Below the pieces are notes generated by a model, which saw nothing but the letters and a program-made list of their open reading frames with translations, had not been told where the DNA came from and ran no database searches. A program made the translations under genes and the position numbers. Shown in pieces: positions 8,403 to 16,494 of a stretch of DNA of 64,000 nt (position 1 is its first letter; each line of letters starts with the position of its first letter). Origin of the DNA: Advenella kashmirensis W13003 (lineage in GTDB: Bacteria; Pseudomonadota; Gammaproteobacteria; Burkholderiales; Burkholderiaceae_B); contig NZ_KI650979.1 of the NCBI RefSeq assembly GCF_000506985.1, positions 1,111,825-1,175,824 of the forward strand, read 5' to 3'.

Positions 8403-9371
8403 TTATTTGGCCATACCGATAGCTTTGAGCACTTCTCCAAAATCAGCAGTGGATTTGGCCATATACTCGCCATAATCCTTGCTGTTGGCATACGCCACGC
8501 CAAAGCCGCGCTTGGACATGAAGTCCTTGAACTCCTTGCTGTCGTTGACTTTCTTGAGCGCGGCCTCCAGCTTGGCGGTCACCTCGGCAGGCAGTCCCTT
8601 GGGACCGGCAATGCCGCGCCAGACGCCCACTGTCCAGTCATTGCCCGTGGTTTCCTTCAACGTCGGTACATCCGGGTACATGGGAGAGCGTTCCTTGGAC
8701 ATGATGGCCAGCGGTTTGGCTTTGCCGGCATCGATCATGGACCGCGCTTCGGGCAGTGAGGTCGGTACAATGTCGATGCCTCCTGCCACCAGTTCCAGCA
8801 TGGCCGGCGCCGAGCCATTGGAGGGGACGAACGGCACCGAGTTGGGCGGCAGGCCCGCCTTGTTTACCAAGCCTGCAATGGCGATATGCCAGATACCGCC
8901 CTGTCCTGTGCCGGAGGCTTTGAGTTTGCCGGGATTGGCCTTGATGGCTTCCATCAGCCCTTTCATATCCTTGTATTCGGACGTCGCACTCACGGTCACA
9001 CCTGCAGGATCCTCGTTCATCAGGGCCAACGGAGTGTAATCGGCTGGCGTGATGGTCGTCAGACCCAGGTGCTTCATGGTGGCAATCTCGACGGTCAGCA
9101 TGCCCAGCGTGTAACCGTCAGGTTTGGCCTTGGCAATCGCCATATGGCCGACCACGCCGTTGCCCCCGGTGCGGTTGACGACGTTAACGGGGTTATCAAG
9201 TTCCTTTTCCAGCAGGGTCGCGATCATGCGGGCCGTGGCATCGGTGCCACCGCCGGCGCCCCAGGGCACGATCATGGTGATGGGCCGCTCGGGATAGGCC
9301 GCGTGCGCCAGTCCGGCACTCACTGCAAGTGTCAAACCCAGCAAACCCTTCAAGTAATTGCGTTTGTTCAT
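8403..9371 (-). CDS. Bug-family (TctC) periplasmic solute receptor
   Basis: Periplasmic receptor of the tripartite tricarboxylate transporter, 322 residues. An N-terminal signal peptide ends near AGLAHA-AYPERPI. The Bug signature ITMIVPWGAGGGTDATARM follows at about residue 30, with VNRTGGNGVVGHMAIAKAKPDGYTLG near 64 and a Bug-type Asp/Asn set beyond. Large Bug families are typical of Alcaligenaceae and Burkholderiales. The gene leads the tctCBA - ldh - SDR - TRAP - ilvD-like run and is preceded by a 269-base gap that must hold the promoter. The TctABC ligand is unknown. Confidence 0.94.
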   Translation of the reverse strand: MNKRNYLKGLLGLTLAVSAGLAHAAYPERPITMIVPWGAGGGTDATARMIATLLEKELDNPVNVVNRTGGNGVVGHMAIAKAKPDGYTLGMLTVEIATMKHLGLTTITPADYTPLALMNEDPAGVTVSATSEYKDMKGLMEAIKANPGKLKASGTGQGGIWHIAIAGLVNKAGLPPNSVPFVPSNGSAPAMLELVAGGIDIVPTSLPEARSMIDAGKAKPLAIMSKERSPMYPDVPTLKETTGNDWTVGVWRGIAGPKGLPAEVTAKLEAALKKVNDSKEFKDFMSKRGFGVAYANSKDYGEYMAKSTADFGEVLKAIGMAK

Positions 9372-9577
9372 GTCTGTCTCCGGTTACAGGCACGCCCGGC
9401 GCCGCCGGGGTCCTGAGATATGATGTCCGCACACACCCGATGGTATGACGGCCTGCATTGTTGTTATAAAACCGCTTTACTGCCGATCAACCCATCCGTT
9501 TTCCCATTTTCCGGATATCGGATGCCTGATCTGTTGTGACGCCTGTCTTCTCAGCATAGGCGCCGGTTGCCGAACAA

Positions 9578-9624
9578 CGCAGCGCCTCCTTCGCGCTGCG
9601 CCCGTGCGAGCGCGAGGTTCGCAC
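9578..9624 (-). other. Two tandem hairpins after the FAH-family gene
   Basis: Two inverted repeats follow the stop codon at 9641 in the direction of transcription. One has arms 9604-9609 and 9619-9624 (gtgcga/tcgcac). The other has arms 9578-9585 and 9593-9600 (cgcagcgc/gcgctgcg). The second is followed on the minus strand by only a weak T-rich stretch (ttgtt), so this is at best an inefficient terminator separating the FAH gene from the receptor operon. The rest of the 9372-9577 gap holds no gene I can support. Confidence 0.4.
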
Positions 9625-9640
9625 AAGCAGGCCTGCACAA

Positions 9641-10486
9641 CTAGGCCTGTACCACTTTCTGTGTCTGCTCTCCCAGGCCATCAATGCCCAGGCGCATGGT
9701 CTGGCCGGCCTTCAGGTACACCGGCTCGGGCTTGACTCCCATGCCGACGCCTGGTGGCGTACCGGTTGAAATGACATCGCCGGGCTGCAGACTCATGAAT
9801 TCACTCAGGTAGGAAATAATGGTGGCAACGTCAAAAATCATTTTGCCCGTTGTGCCATCCTGATAGCGCTTGCCATCCACTTCCAGCCATAAACGCAGCG
9901 CCTGCGGGTCAGGCACCTCATCTGCCGTCACCAGCCATGGACCGATCGGGCCGAATGTATCGCAACCCTTGCCTTTGTCCCAGGTGCCGCCGCGTTCAAT
10001 CTGGTATTCGCGTTCGGACACGTCATTGATCACGCAGTAGCCGGCCACGTGCGAGAGCGCATCTTCCTTGCTGACGTAACGGGCTTCTTTGCCGATAACC
10101 ACGCCCAGTTCCACTTCCCAATCGGTTTTCTTTGATCCGCGGGGAATGGCGACATCATCGTTGGGGCCGACAACGGCGCTGGTCCATTTGTTGAAAATCA
10201 CGGGTTCCGAAGGCTCGGGCAAACCGGACTCTGCCGCATGATCAGAGTAATTCAGACCGATGCAGACAAATTTTCCGATCTTGCCGACGCAGGGACCGAT
10301 GCGGGGATTGCCTTCGACGACAGGCAGGGTCGTGATATCCAGCTTGCGCAGGCGCGCCAGGCCCTCTGCGCTGATCGTATCGCCATCAATGTCGCTGACC
10401 ACGCCCGACAGATCACGGATACGGCCATCGCTGTCTACGACGCCGGGCTTTTCCTGCTTATTGTCCCCATAACGGATGAGTTTCAT
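9641..10486 (-). CDS. Fumarylacetoacetate hydrolase (FAH) family protein
   Basis: Mg-dependent hydrolase or lyase of the FAH superfamily, 281 residues, the length of ureidoglycolate lyase and 2,4-diketo-3-deoxy-L-rhamnonate/fuconate hydrolase types. The short N-terminal domain begins MKLIRYGDNKQEKPGVVDSD. The catalytic core shows IGLNYSDHAAESGLPEPSEP near residue 75, the metal-binding DWEVELGVVIGKEARYV near 115, VINDVSEREYQ near 150, KGCDTFGPIGPWLVT near 171, and ISTGTPPGVGMG near 240. Its ATG overlaps the stop of a FadR-type regulator (10483-10486), implying co-transcription and local control. With SDR, Ldh2 and dehydratase genes nearby, a non-phosphorylative deoxy-sugar acid route is plausible. 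Confidence 0.9.
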   Translation of the reverse strand: MKLIRYGDNKQEKPGVVDSDGRIRDLSGVVSDIDGDTISAEGLARLRKLDITTLPVVEGNPRIGPCVGKIGKFVCIGLNYSDHAAESGLPEPSEPVIFNKWTSAVVGPNDDVAIPRGSKKTDWEVELGVVIGKEARYVSKEDALSHVAGYCVINDVSEREYQIERGGTWDKGKGCDTFGPIGPWLVTADEVPDPQALRLWLEVDGKRYQDGTTGKMIFDVATIISYLSEFMSLQPGDVISTGTPPGVGMGVKPEPVYLKAGQTMRLGIDGLGEQTQKVVQA

Positions 10487-11283
10487 ACTGACTCCTGTTG
10501 GTTTGTGTGTTCCGGTGCCGCTGCGCCGGCCTGCTGATAGTTGTTGTAGTGCTGTTGCACGTGATCCAGATGCCGGTACATGGCCTCGGCAGCCTTGGCC
10601 GGATTGCGTTCGGCCAGCGCCTGCACGATGTGTTCGTGGTCATCGAAGGTGGACTGCAGAATGGACGGAATGACGGTTGTGATCGTACGGCTCTTGCGAC
10701 TGAGCAAGCGGATACCCTGCGCCACTTTTTGCAGATAGACATTGCCGCAGGCGTTAATGATGGTTTCGTGCAGCTCGATGTCCAGCCGGCGGATGCCGTC
10801 ATGGTCGTTGCGCTCCAGCGCGGCGCGCGCTTCGTCGATATTAAGGCGCAGGCGTTCGATCTCGGCATCGGTAAGCCGTTCGCAGGCCAGGCGCGTGATG
10901 CCGCCTTCAATAATCTTGCGGGCGGCAAACAGTTCGTTGATCTGGTCAACATGCAGGTCGATCAGTAGACTGAGCGGCTCCATCAGATCTTCCACATTCA
11001 GGGAACTGATGAAATTGCCCTCGCCCTGCTGGATCTTGACCAGCCCCAGCAGCGACAGCCCGCGGATGGCTTCACGCACTGCCGGCCGGCCCACATCGAA
11101 CAGCACCGCAAGCTCGCGTTCCGGCGGCAATTGCTGACCAGCAACCAACTGACCCTTGCGGATCATGTCGATTAGTCGCTGGGCAACCAGTTCCGATACC
11201 GAACGGGATTTGATCGCTTCAAATATCACTTGTCTCTGGTCTCTTGTTCTGCTTAATGGGGCAAACAGCGCGAGAACGTCCAT
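10483..11283 (-). CDS. FadR-type GntR-family transcriptional regulator (FCD domain)
   Basis: Transcription factor of 266 residues. A winged helix-turn-helix lies near residues 25-95 (SVSELVAQRLIDMIRKGQL, LPPERELAVLFDVGRPAVRE), followed by an FCD effector domain from about residue 110. The latter has the metal/ligand histidines in ELHETIINACGN near 172 and FDDHEHIVQALAERNP near 217. Sugar-acid regulators such as ExuR, UxuR, GntR and DgoR belong to this group, so the effector is probably a sugar acid or keto-deoxy acid. A TGGT-N3-ACCA site lies 30 bases upstream of its start, suggesting autoregulation. It is translationally coupled to the FAH-family gene downstream. Confidence 0.93.
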   Translation of the reverse strand: MDVLALFAPLSRTRDQRQVIFEAIKSRSVSELVAQRLIDMIRKGQLVAGQQLPPERELAVLFDVGRPAVREAIRGLSLLGLVKIQQGEGNFISSLNVEDLMEPLSLLIDLHVDQINELFAARKIIEGGITRLACERLTDAEIERLRLNIDEARAALERNDHDGIRRLDIELHETIINACGNVYLQKVAQGIRLLSRKSRTITTVIPSILQSTFDDHEHIVQALAERNPAKAAEAMYRHLDHVQQHYNNYQQAGAAAPEHTNQQESV

Positions 11284-11312
11284 TCAGGCGCGTACATGTC
11301 AATTGCGTTTGA

Positions 11313-11323
11313 TGGTAAGACCA
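11313..11323. promoter_or_regulatory. Candidate GntR/FadR-family operator
   Basis: The sequence TGGTAAGACCA is a perfect TGGT-N3-ACCA dyad, the core recognised by FadR-subfamily regulators (PdhR and LldR types, known from the family). It lies between a TATAAT -10 hexamer (11341-11346, minus strand) and the start codon of the FadR-type gene at 11283, a position suited to autorepression. No second perfect copy was seen upstream of the tctC-like gene; only a half match (tggtatgac, 9441-9449). Confidence 0.5.
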
Positions 11324-11340
11324 CTGAACGGGGTTTCACA

Positions 11341-11346
11341 ATTATA
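11341..11346 (-). promoter_or_regulatory. Candidate -10 hexamer of the FadR-type gene
   Basis: The minus strand reads TATAAT, the sigma70 consensus -10, 58 bases upstream of the regulator start codon. A -35 at the correct distance is poor (TTCTGA at 16 bases), so the promoter may need an activator or be weak. The operator dyad at 11313-11323 lies just downstream of the expected start point. Confidence 0.4.
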
Positions 11347-11411
11347 GGAAACCCTATGACGATCAGAATAACTGTTTTTGAGCGCGAGCCCGGCTGCGTT
11401 TGATTACAAAC

Positions 11412-12353
11412 TCAAACCGCGTCCAACTCCGCCAGCTTGGCACGATCCGGGTAGCCTTCGGTGTCGCCGGCCACCTGTACGGCGCAGGCGCCGATGATGG
11501 CGGCGCGGCGCACGGATGCCTGCCAGTCCAGCCCTTCGAGGCGGCCGCTGATCAGGCCTGCTGCAAAGCCGTCGCCGGCGCCGACGGTGTCCACGACTTT
11601 TTCCACCGGATAGCCGGAGACCGTGAAAGTGTCCTCTGCTGTCTGCACAAAAGCACCCTGCGCACCCAGCTTGACCACCACCGCCTGCGCGCCAAGTTTA
11701 CGATAAAAGGCGGCGATTCCCTCGGCGCTGTCTGCGCCCGTCAGAATACGGCCTTCCTCCAGGCCTGGCAGCACCCAGTCGGCTAGCGTCGCCAGTTCAT
11801 TCAGACTGGTTCGCATAATGTCAGGTGAACCCCATAGCGCAGGGCGCAGATTCGGATCAAACGAAACGGTGCCGCCTGCGTGGCGCATCTGCTTCATGGC
11901 CGCCACGGTCAGCGCGTAGGTGCCCGCATTCAGGGCGGGGAAAATACCGGTGACATGCAGATGGCGGGCCTGGGCCAGCCAGTCCGTATCCAGGTCATCG
12001 GCCGTCATGGCGCTGGCCGCAGAGCCCGAACGATAGTATTCAATCGGCGGATCGCCCTCGGCCACCTTGCCCTTGAGCATGAAACCGGTGCGCTGACCGG
12101 GCATCATCTGTACCTGCGAGCAATCGATCTCTTCCTCCTGCATGACGTTTTTGAGATAAGCGCCCATGGTGTCGTCACCCAGCCGGCTGGCCCAGGCGAC
12201 GTGCGTTCCCAGGCGCGCCAGTGCAATTCCCACGTTGGTTTCGGCGCCAGCCGTCATTTTATGGAAGGTGTTCACCGAGGCCAGGGGGCCCTCGTCGGCT
12301 GCCGTCAGCAGCACCATCATTTCCCCCAGCAGCGCCACGTCATAGGTCGCCAT
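11412..12353 (-). CDS. kdgK: PfkB-family sugar kinase, probable 2-dehydro-3-deoxygluconokinase
   Basis: ATP-dependent kinase of the PfkB/ribokinase family, here probably phosphorylating 2-keto-3-deoxygluconate to KDPG. I choose the ATG at 12353 (protein MATYDVALLGEMMVLL), which has GGAGA eight bases upstream, over an ATG five codons earlier. The product has 313 residues. Motifs include GEMMVLL near residue 9, AGAETNVGIALARLGTHVAW near 35 (first PfkB signature region), FDPNLRPALW near 165, LEEGRILTG, and the second PfkB signature DTVGAGDGFAAGLISGRLEG near 246 with the catalytic Asp. DgoK/DgoA and the xylonate-dehydratase-like gene nearby support a keto-deoxy sugar-acid substrate. Confidence 0.85.
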   Translation of the reverse strand: MATYDVALLGEMMVLLTAADEGPLASVNTFHKMTAGAETNVGIALARLGTHVAWASRLGDDTMGAYLKNVMQEEEIDCSQVQMMPGQRTGFMLKGKVAEGDPPIEYYRSGSAASAMTADDLDTDWLAQARHLHVTGIFPALNAGTYALTVAAMKQMRHAGGTVSFDPNLRPALWGSPDIMRTSLNELATLADWVLPGLEEGRILTGADSAEGIAAFYRKLGAQAVVVKLGAQGAFVQTAEDTFTVSGYPVEKVVDTVGAGDGFAAGLISGRLEGLDWQASVRRAAIIGACAVQVAGDTEGYPDRAKLAELDAV

Positions 12354-12540
12354 GTTTCTGTTCTCCATTTTTTATCATCTGTTTTGCCGTACGGCCAGTG
12401 AACCGTTTTTTCCGGGTGGCCTCTGCGGCCCGGCAGGTTGCTGCCGGCTCGGATCGCTCGAACGGCACTGCGTCACAACACCGGAAATGAAGTTGAATAT
12501 ATGTTGCAGGCCCGGATGAAACAGCCGTCGCCATTCTAGC

Positions 12541-13317
12541 TCACTTGCCGGGCGCGTTGGACGCCAATGCCACCACCCCTGCATACAGCACCGCACCTGT
12601 CGGCTGGCCGGTAGGTGAGCCTCCCGCAGGTTCAAGACTGACTGCAAGCGTCATGCCTTCAAGCGTCGATAGTGTTTCATAGTCGATACGGGTACGCTTG
12701 CCAGGGTCCAGCAGCCCGAGGGAAACCGGCTTTTTGTCCGCCCCGATCCGCCATAACTGCAGACTGTGCTGTGCATCGGTAGTCGTCACATTCAGTGGAG
12801 TGAACATCAAGGATCGCTGGCGTGCATCGTAGCCGGCAATCAGATGCGAGACCGAATTCGGTGTTGTCGAAGACAGCACGGCAATGGGTCGGACGAGAGC
12901 GGCATCGTCCCGGCGACCCACAGAATCCGGCCAGAAGAGGGCCACAACAAGGCAGGCAGCCAGAGCTGCGCTTGTCATTTGCCATATCTTGACTTTGCGT
13001 GCCATGTCGAATCTGGGAGGCGCTGATGACTCCTGAGTATCGGGGTAATGAGCCTGATTGAATGTATCTTCGTTGCGAGCAGCCTGCGCGGCATCACGTG
13101 ATAGTCTTTCGCTGATAGCCTGCCAGACACGAGCGGGTGGCTGCACCGGTTCGTCGTTCAGGTCCAGATGGGCAAAGGCTTGCTGCCAGGCTGCAACTTC
13201 GCGCACCAGAGCGGGATTGTTTGCAATTTGCTGTTCAAAACGATGGCGAGCCCCGCCACGCAGGGTGCCAAGCACGTATTCCGCCGCGAGCAAATCGTCC
13301 GGTTTGGATTCATTCAT
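12541..13317 (-). CDS. RskA-like anti-sigma factor
   Basis: Membrane anti-sigma factor that probably binds the ECF sigma factor encoded immediately upstream. The ATG at 13317 overlaps the sigma stop codon (ATGA), so I use it and not the longer open frame; the product has 258 residues. Residues 1-75 form a cytoplasmic anti-sigma domain (LLAAEYVLGTLRGGARHRFE). A single membrane helix spans about 112-130 (WQMTSAALAACLVVALFWP). The periplasmic part from about 140 to 250 is an RskA-type C-terminal domain with LQLWRIGADKKPVSLGLL and YETLSTLEGMTLAVSLEPAGGS. In RskA, regulated proteolysis of this part releases the sigma factor; by analogy that may happen here. The signal is unknown. Confidence 0.88.
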   Translation of the reverse strand: MNESKPDDLLAAEYVLGTLRGGARHRFEQQIANNPALVREVAAWQQAFAHLDLNDEPVQPPARVWQAISERLSRDAAQAARNEDTFNQAHYPDTQESSAPPRFDMARKVKIWQMTSAALAACLVVALFWPDSVGRRDDAALVRPIAVLSSTTPNSVSHLIAGYDARQRSLMFTPLNVTTTDAQHSLQLWRIGADKKPVSLGLLDPGKRTRIDYETLSTLEGMTLAVSLEPAGGSPTGQPTGAVLYAGVVALASNAPGK

Positions 13318-13865
13318 AATCCCAGACACCCCTTCAATTGCGCAAGGCCTCGTCTGATCCAACTCTTTGTGGTTCCCAGCGGCTGCCCCATTTTTTTGGC
13401 AATCGCGGCATGGGAGAGGCTGTGGTAATAGGCAAGAAAAATACTCTGGCGTTGTTCCGCCGACAATTGCTTCATACAATCGTCCAGCCTTTGTGAGGAC
13501 TGTGCCTGCTCATAAAGTGCCAACGGCCCGGGATCGGTACCGTGCAGCAAATCCATATCATCGTCAACCGCAGGATTGGACGACTCCAGGCGGCGCAGAC
13601 GGTCGATCGCCCGATTGCGAACGATATTGGTCATCCACGTCAAAGGCGCGCTGTAATCACTATTGTAATTGCCAGCCTGATCCCATATTGTAATGCATAC
13701 GTCCTGCAGCAATTCCTCGGCCAGTTCGGGACGCTTGAGCATGCGCAGGGCAACCCCATACAGGCGAGGCGACACCTGCAGGTACAACGCTTCGAATGCG
13801 TGCCTGTCCTTTCGAGAAACTGCCAATAGAAGATTGCGATGCTCTTGGTCGCCAGTTTGCGCCAT
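13314..13865 (-). CDS. ECF-family RNA polymerase sigma factor, SigK-like
   Basis: Alternative sigma factor of the extracytoplasmic function group. From the ATG at 13865 it has 183 residues, the usual length; the frame is open further upstream (to 13994), and the ribosome binding site at 13865 is weak, so the start is uncertain. Region 2 runs about 20-90 (FEALYLQVSPRLYGVALRML, AEELLQDVCITIWDQAGNY, PLTWMTNIVRNRAIDRLRR). Region 4 runs about 125-180 (LSAEQRQSIFLAYYHSLSHA, WIRRGLAQLKGCL). Stop and start codons overlap with the RskA-like gene. A fasciclin-domain protein is encoded just upstream, an arrangement similar to mycobacterial SigK with MPT70/MPT83. Confidence 0.92.
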   Translation of the reverse strand: MAQTGDQEHRNLLLAVSRKDRHAFEALYLQVSPRLYGVALRMLKRPELAEELLQDVCITIWDQAGNYNSDYSAPLTWMTNIVRNRAIDRLRRLESSNPAVDDDMDLLHGTDPGPLALYEQAQSSQRLDDCMKQLSAEQRQSIFLAYYHSLSHAAIAKKMGQPLGTTKSWIRRGLAQLKGCLGL

Positions 13866-14137
13866 GTATTTGTTTACGTTTTTGTCAGTCTGAATCCGAT
13901 ATTCACACGAAATTTCATTTGTCGTCAATGCATTTTCTGTTTCTGTCGTCGATATTGCGCTGCTGCAAAGGCCGGGCGGGCTGCCAGGGTGCACGCACGA
14001 TTATGATGCGCTCAACACGGATGAAAGCGCACGGCACGCCCGGCTTTGCGAGGGTAAGAAGTGCATGGTTCACACATTTACTACTGTCGAAGTCCGCCTG
14101 CAGTCCGGGTACGGCAGCAGGGGTCATATCAAGTGAG

Positions 14138-14689
14138 CTACTTGGGCATCAGTACAGTATCGATAACGTCGATCACGCCATTTGACTGCATGACATCATA
14201 AGTACTGATGTTGGCCATACCCCCGGCTTCGTCCTTGATCTGGATATTCTGCGGTCCATTCATCATCAGCCACAGCGTTCCACCCTGCACGGTTTTGAGC
14301 ATCGCCTTACCGCCGTCTTTTTTGATGATTTTCTCCAGGTCGTGTTTGGTGTATTTGCCCGCAACCACATGATAAGTGAGTACCGCAGTTAACTTCTGTT
14401 TGTTCTCAGGCTTGAGCAGCGTATCGACTGTACCCGCAGGCAGAGCATTGAAAGCGGCATTTGTGGGAGCAAAAACGGTAAACGGCCCTTTGCCCTGCAG
14501 CGTCTCGACGAGGCCGGCAGCTTTGACGGCTGCGACCAGGGTGGTGTGATCCTTCGAATTCATCGCGTTTTCCACAATGTTCTTTTGCGAGAGCATGGGA
14601 GCGCCGCCAACGTTGACTGTTGCCGCGCCTGCCGTACCCGCACCGGCCAGCATACCGGCTACGATGAGTGAACGAATAAGTGTTTTCAT
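14138..14689 (-). CDS. Secreted fasciclin (FAS1) domain protein
   Basis: Exported adhesion-type protein with one FAS1 domain, 183 residues. A signal peptide covers about residues 1-22 (RSLIVAGMLAGAGTAGAA). The FAS1 domain fills residues 35-181 and shows the H1 and H2 motifs as GPFTVFAPTNAAFNALPAGT near 65 and LTYHVVAGKYTKHDLEKI near 105, ending in DVMQSNGVIDVIDTVLMPK near 165-183. It lies 272 bases upstream of the SigK-like sigma gene on the same strand and is probably a member of that sigma regulon. Its ligand or partner is unknown. Confidence 0.92.
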   Translation of the reverse strand: MKTLIRSLIVAGMLAGAGTAGAATVNVGGAPMLSQKNIVENAMNSKDHTTLVAAVKAAGLVETLQGKGPFTVFAPTNAAFNALPAGTVDTLLKPENKQKLTAVLTYHVVAGKYTKHDLEKIIKKDGGKAMLKTVQGGTLWLMMNGPQNIQIKDEAGGMANISTYDVMQSNGVIDVIDTVLMPK

Positions 14690-14715
14690 GAGAATTCCCT
14701 TATATGAATTATGTG

Positions 14716-14727
14716 GGTAACGTTACC
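14716..14727. promoter_or_regulatory. 12-bp perfect palindrome upstream of the fasciclin gene
   Basis: The sequence ggtaacgttacc is its own reverse complement and lies 27 bases upstream of the fasciclin start codon, where a promoter or operator would be. It contains CGTT, the -10 core reported for some ECF sigma promoters including SigK. I could not identify a matching -35 with confidence, so its role is open. Confidence 0.35.
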
Positions 14728-14864
14728 TCACATTGACATATACGCGGGAATGGCCCAATCGGATGCAGATGCAGTCAGAAAATTGATGACGTGGGGGTAA
14801 AAATCTCCGGGTCTGTTGCTTCATCCGGGCTCAGTCTATTTTTCGCCATTCTACGCTGGTTCGT

Positions 14865-15488
14865 TCAGCATCGCGCATCCCGCCACGCCTGTACAAAGCG
14901 CTGCGCGCGTTCGCGCGTGACCGCCACATCCTGCCCGGCCCGGTACAAATCGGACCCCAGGCCCGCACCCACGCAACCGGCGCGCAAATAGTCCGCCAGA
15001 TTCCCCGGATGGATGCCACCGACCGCATACAAGGGGACCTGCGCCGGCAGCACCGCCTTGAGCGCCTTCACGTAATCAGGCCCGAATACACTGGAGGGAA
15101 ACAACTTGAGCGATTGCGCACCGGCCTGCAAGGCGGCAAAGGCCTCGCTGGCCGTGGCAAAGCCGGCGCAGATTTCAAATCCGTAAGTGCCTGCAGCCTG
15201 CTCAATGAGTGCCGGATTGGTGTTGGGTGTGACCATCAGCCGGCCGCCTGCGTGCGCAAGTTGCGCCAGATGTTCGGGAGTCAGTACCGTACCCGCCCCC
15301 GTCATGAGCGACTGACCGAATGTTTCGCTTACGCGCTGAACACTGAGGTGCCAGTCCGGCGAGTTGGTGGGAATCTCGATCGCGTCAAAACCCGCTTCCT
15401 GCAGCACACGTACGTGAGCAAGCACTTCGTCCGGGGTGATGCCACGCAGGATCGCGATCAGAGGCAGTTCAGGTGTCCAGTGAGTCAT
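14865..15488 (-). CDS. dgoA: 2-dehydro-3-deoxy-6-phosphogalactonate aldolase
   Basis: Class I KDPG/KDPGal-type aldolase that splits 2-keto-3-deoxy-6-phosphogalactonate into pyruvate and glyceraldehyde 3-phosphate in the De Ley-Doudoroff route. The 207 residues form the expected small TIM barrel. LPLIAILRGITPDEVLAHV near residue 9 and EIPTNSPDW near 37 match DgoA rather than Eda. GAGTVLTPEHL near 63, VTPNTNPALI near 84, and LKLFPSSVFGPDYVKALKAV near 130 with the Schiff-base Lys follow. It overlaps the end of dgoK by 20 bases, so the two steps of the pathway are translationally coupled. Confidence 0.95.
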   Translation of the reverse strand: MTHWTPELPLIAILRGITPDEVLAHVRVLQEAGFDAIEIPTNSPDWHLSVQRVSETFGQSLMTGAGTVLTPEHLAQLAHAGGRLMVTPNTNPALIEQAAGTYGFEICAGFATASEAFAALQAGAQSLKLFPSSVFGPDYVKALKAVLPAQVPLYAVGGIHPGNLADYLRAGCVGAGLGSDLYRAGQDVAVTRERAQRFVQAWRDARC

Positions 15489-16374
15489 GAATTTTCCTTA
15501 TTCCGTTCAACAGGGCGACATCGGCATCACAGATGTCAAATGCAATACCGGCCAGATACAGTGCACGATCATAGCGGGCAGCCAGGGCGCCGCTGCCCAC
15601 CAAAGTTATTCTCGTATCTGCAGCAACATCGAACCGCCTGCGCATATCGCGAACTTCGGAGCCGATCAGCAGACCTGACAGATAATCACTGACCTGTGTC
15701 GCGGCCAGATGATTCAGTACATAACGCGCCCGTACCGTGAACAATTCGGTCATCGTGTCGCTGGCCTGCAGGCCAGCATGGACACCGTCATCAAATGCCT
15801 GGGGTACCGGCTCACCCTCGGGCAAGCCCCGGCCCAGTAAAGAATGATGGCGCAATACATCGAACAGCTCGCCGGTCATCACAGTGACAAAACTGCGAAT
15901 CATATCGTTTTCGACCAACGCCCACTTGCTGTGCGTACCGGGCAGGACGAACAGGCTGCAGGTCCCGTCCTGCAGCGCGCCCAGCAACTGGGTTTCCTCA
16001 CCCCGCATCACATCGGCGGCCTGTGGTCCGGGTACGCAGACACCGGGAATAATGCCGGCTTGCGCCGGCCATCCTGGATCTACCGGTGTCAGGCTCAAGC
16101 CGAGCGTATTGAGCGCTACCGGACATGAAAGGTAATCAGCCTGTTTCCAGCCTACGTTGCTGCCGGCCATGCCAGCGATATAAACACGCGTGACATCGAC
16201 CGGCGCGATGCCCATTTGCTGCATCAGACCCCGCAGCACTTCGGGGAACGACTGCCCCTGCATGCGGGTAATGCCCAAAGGCGATGCGGCCTGACTGACA
16301 GCCTTGCCCTCTTCGACCAGCCAGAGGCGCAGATTGGTCGACCCCCAGTCGGCGGCGAGATAACGCGAAACCAT
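15469..16374 (-). CDS. dgoK: 2-dehydro-3-deoxygalactonokinase
   Basis: Kinase that phosphorylates 2-keto-3-deoxygalactonate before DgoA cleavage. The frame is open upstream, but the ATG at 16374 (MVSRYLAADWGSTNLRLWL) carries GAGGAG upstream and starts at the conserved phosphate-binding strand of the ASKHA fold, giving 301 residues. Motifs include AADWGSTNLRLWLV near residue 6, IAGMAGSNVGWK near 64, LPGTHSKWALVEN near 139, SFVTVMTGELFDVLRHHSLL near 160, and LVGSGALAARYDRALYLAG near 262. It overlaps dgoA by 20 bases and lies about 120 bases after a GlcD-like oxidase gene, which may be part of the same transcript. Confidence 0.93.
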   Translation of the reverse strand: MVSRYLAADWGSTNLRLWLVEEGKAVSQAASPLGITRMQGQSFPEVLRGLMQQMGIAPVDVTRVYIAGMAGSNVGWKQADYLSCPVALNTLGLSLTPVDPGWPAQAGIIPGVCVPGPQAADVMRGEETQLLGALQDGTCSLFVLPGTHSKWALVENDMIRSFVTVMTGELFDVLRHHSLLGRGLPEGEPVPQAFDDGVHAGLQASDTMTELFTVRARYVLNHLAATQVSDYLSGLLIGSEVRDMRRRFDVAADTRITLVGSGALAARYDRALYLAGIAFDICDADVALLNGIRKIHDSLDT

Positions 16375-16494
16375 ATCGTCCTGTTCTCCTCTGAAAAACC
16401 ATGCCTGGCTTTTTGTTTTCTTTTCTGCGGAATGATGACGCGCAGCCATCACATCGTCGCGGCAATCAGCTTATCACAAATGACATCGAACACA

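Noticed and set aside
9372..9640. Possible tRNA gene near the ggttcgcac segment
   Set aside because: The stretch does not fold into a cloverleaf and lacks matching acceptor arms; it forms two simple hairpins instead.
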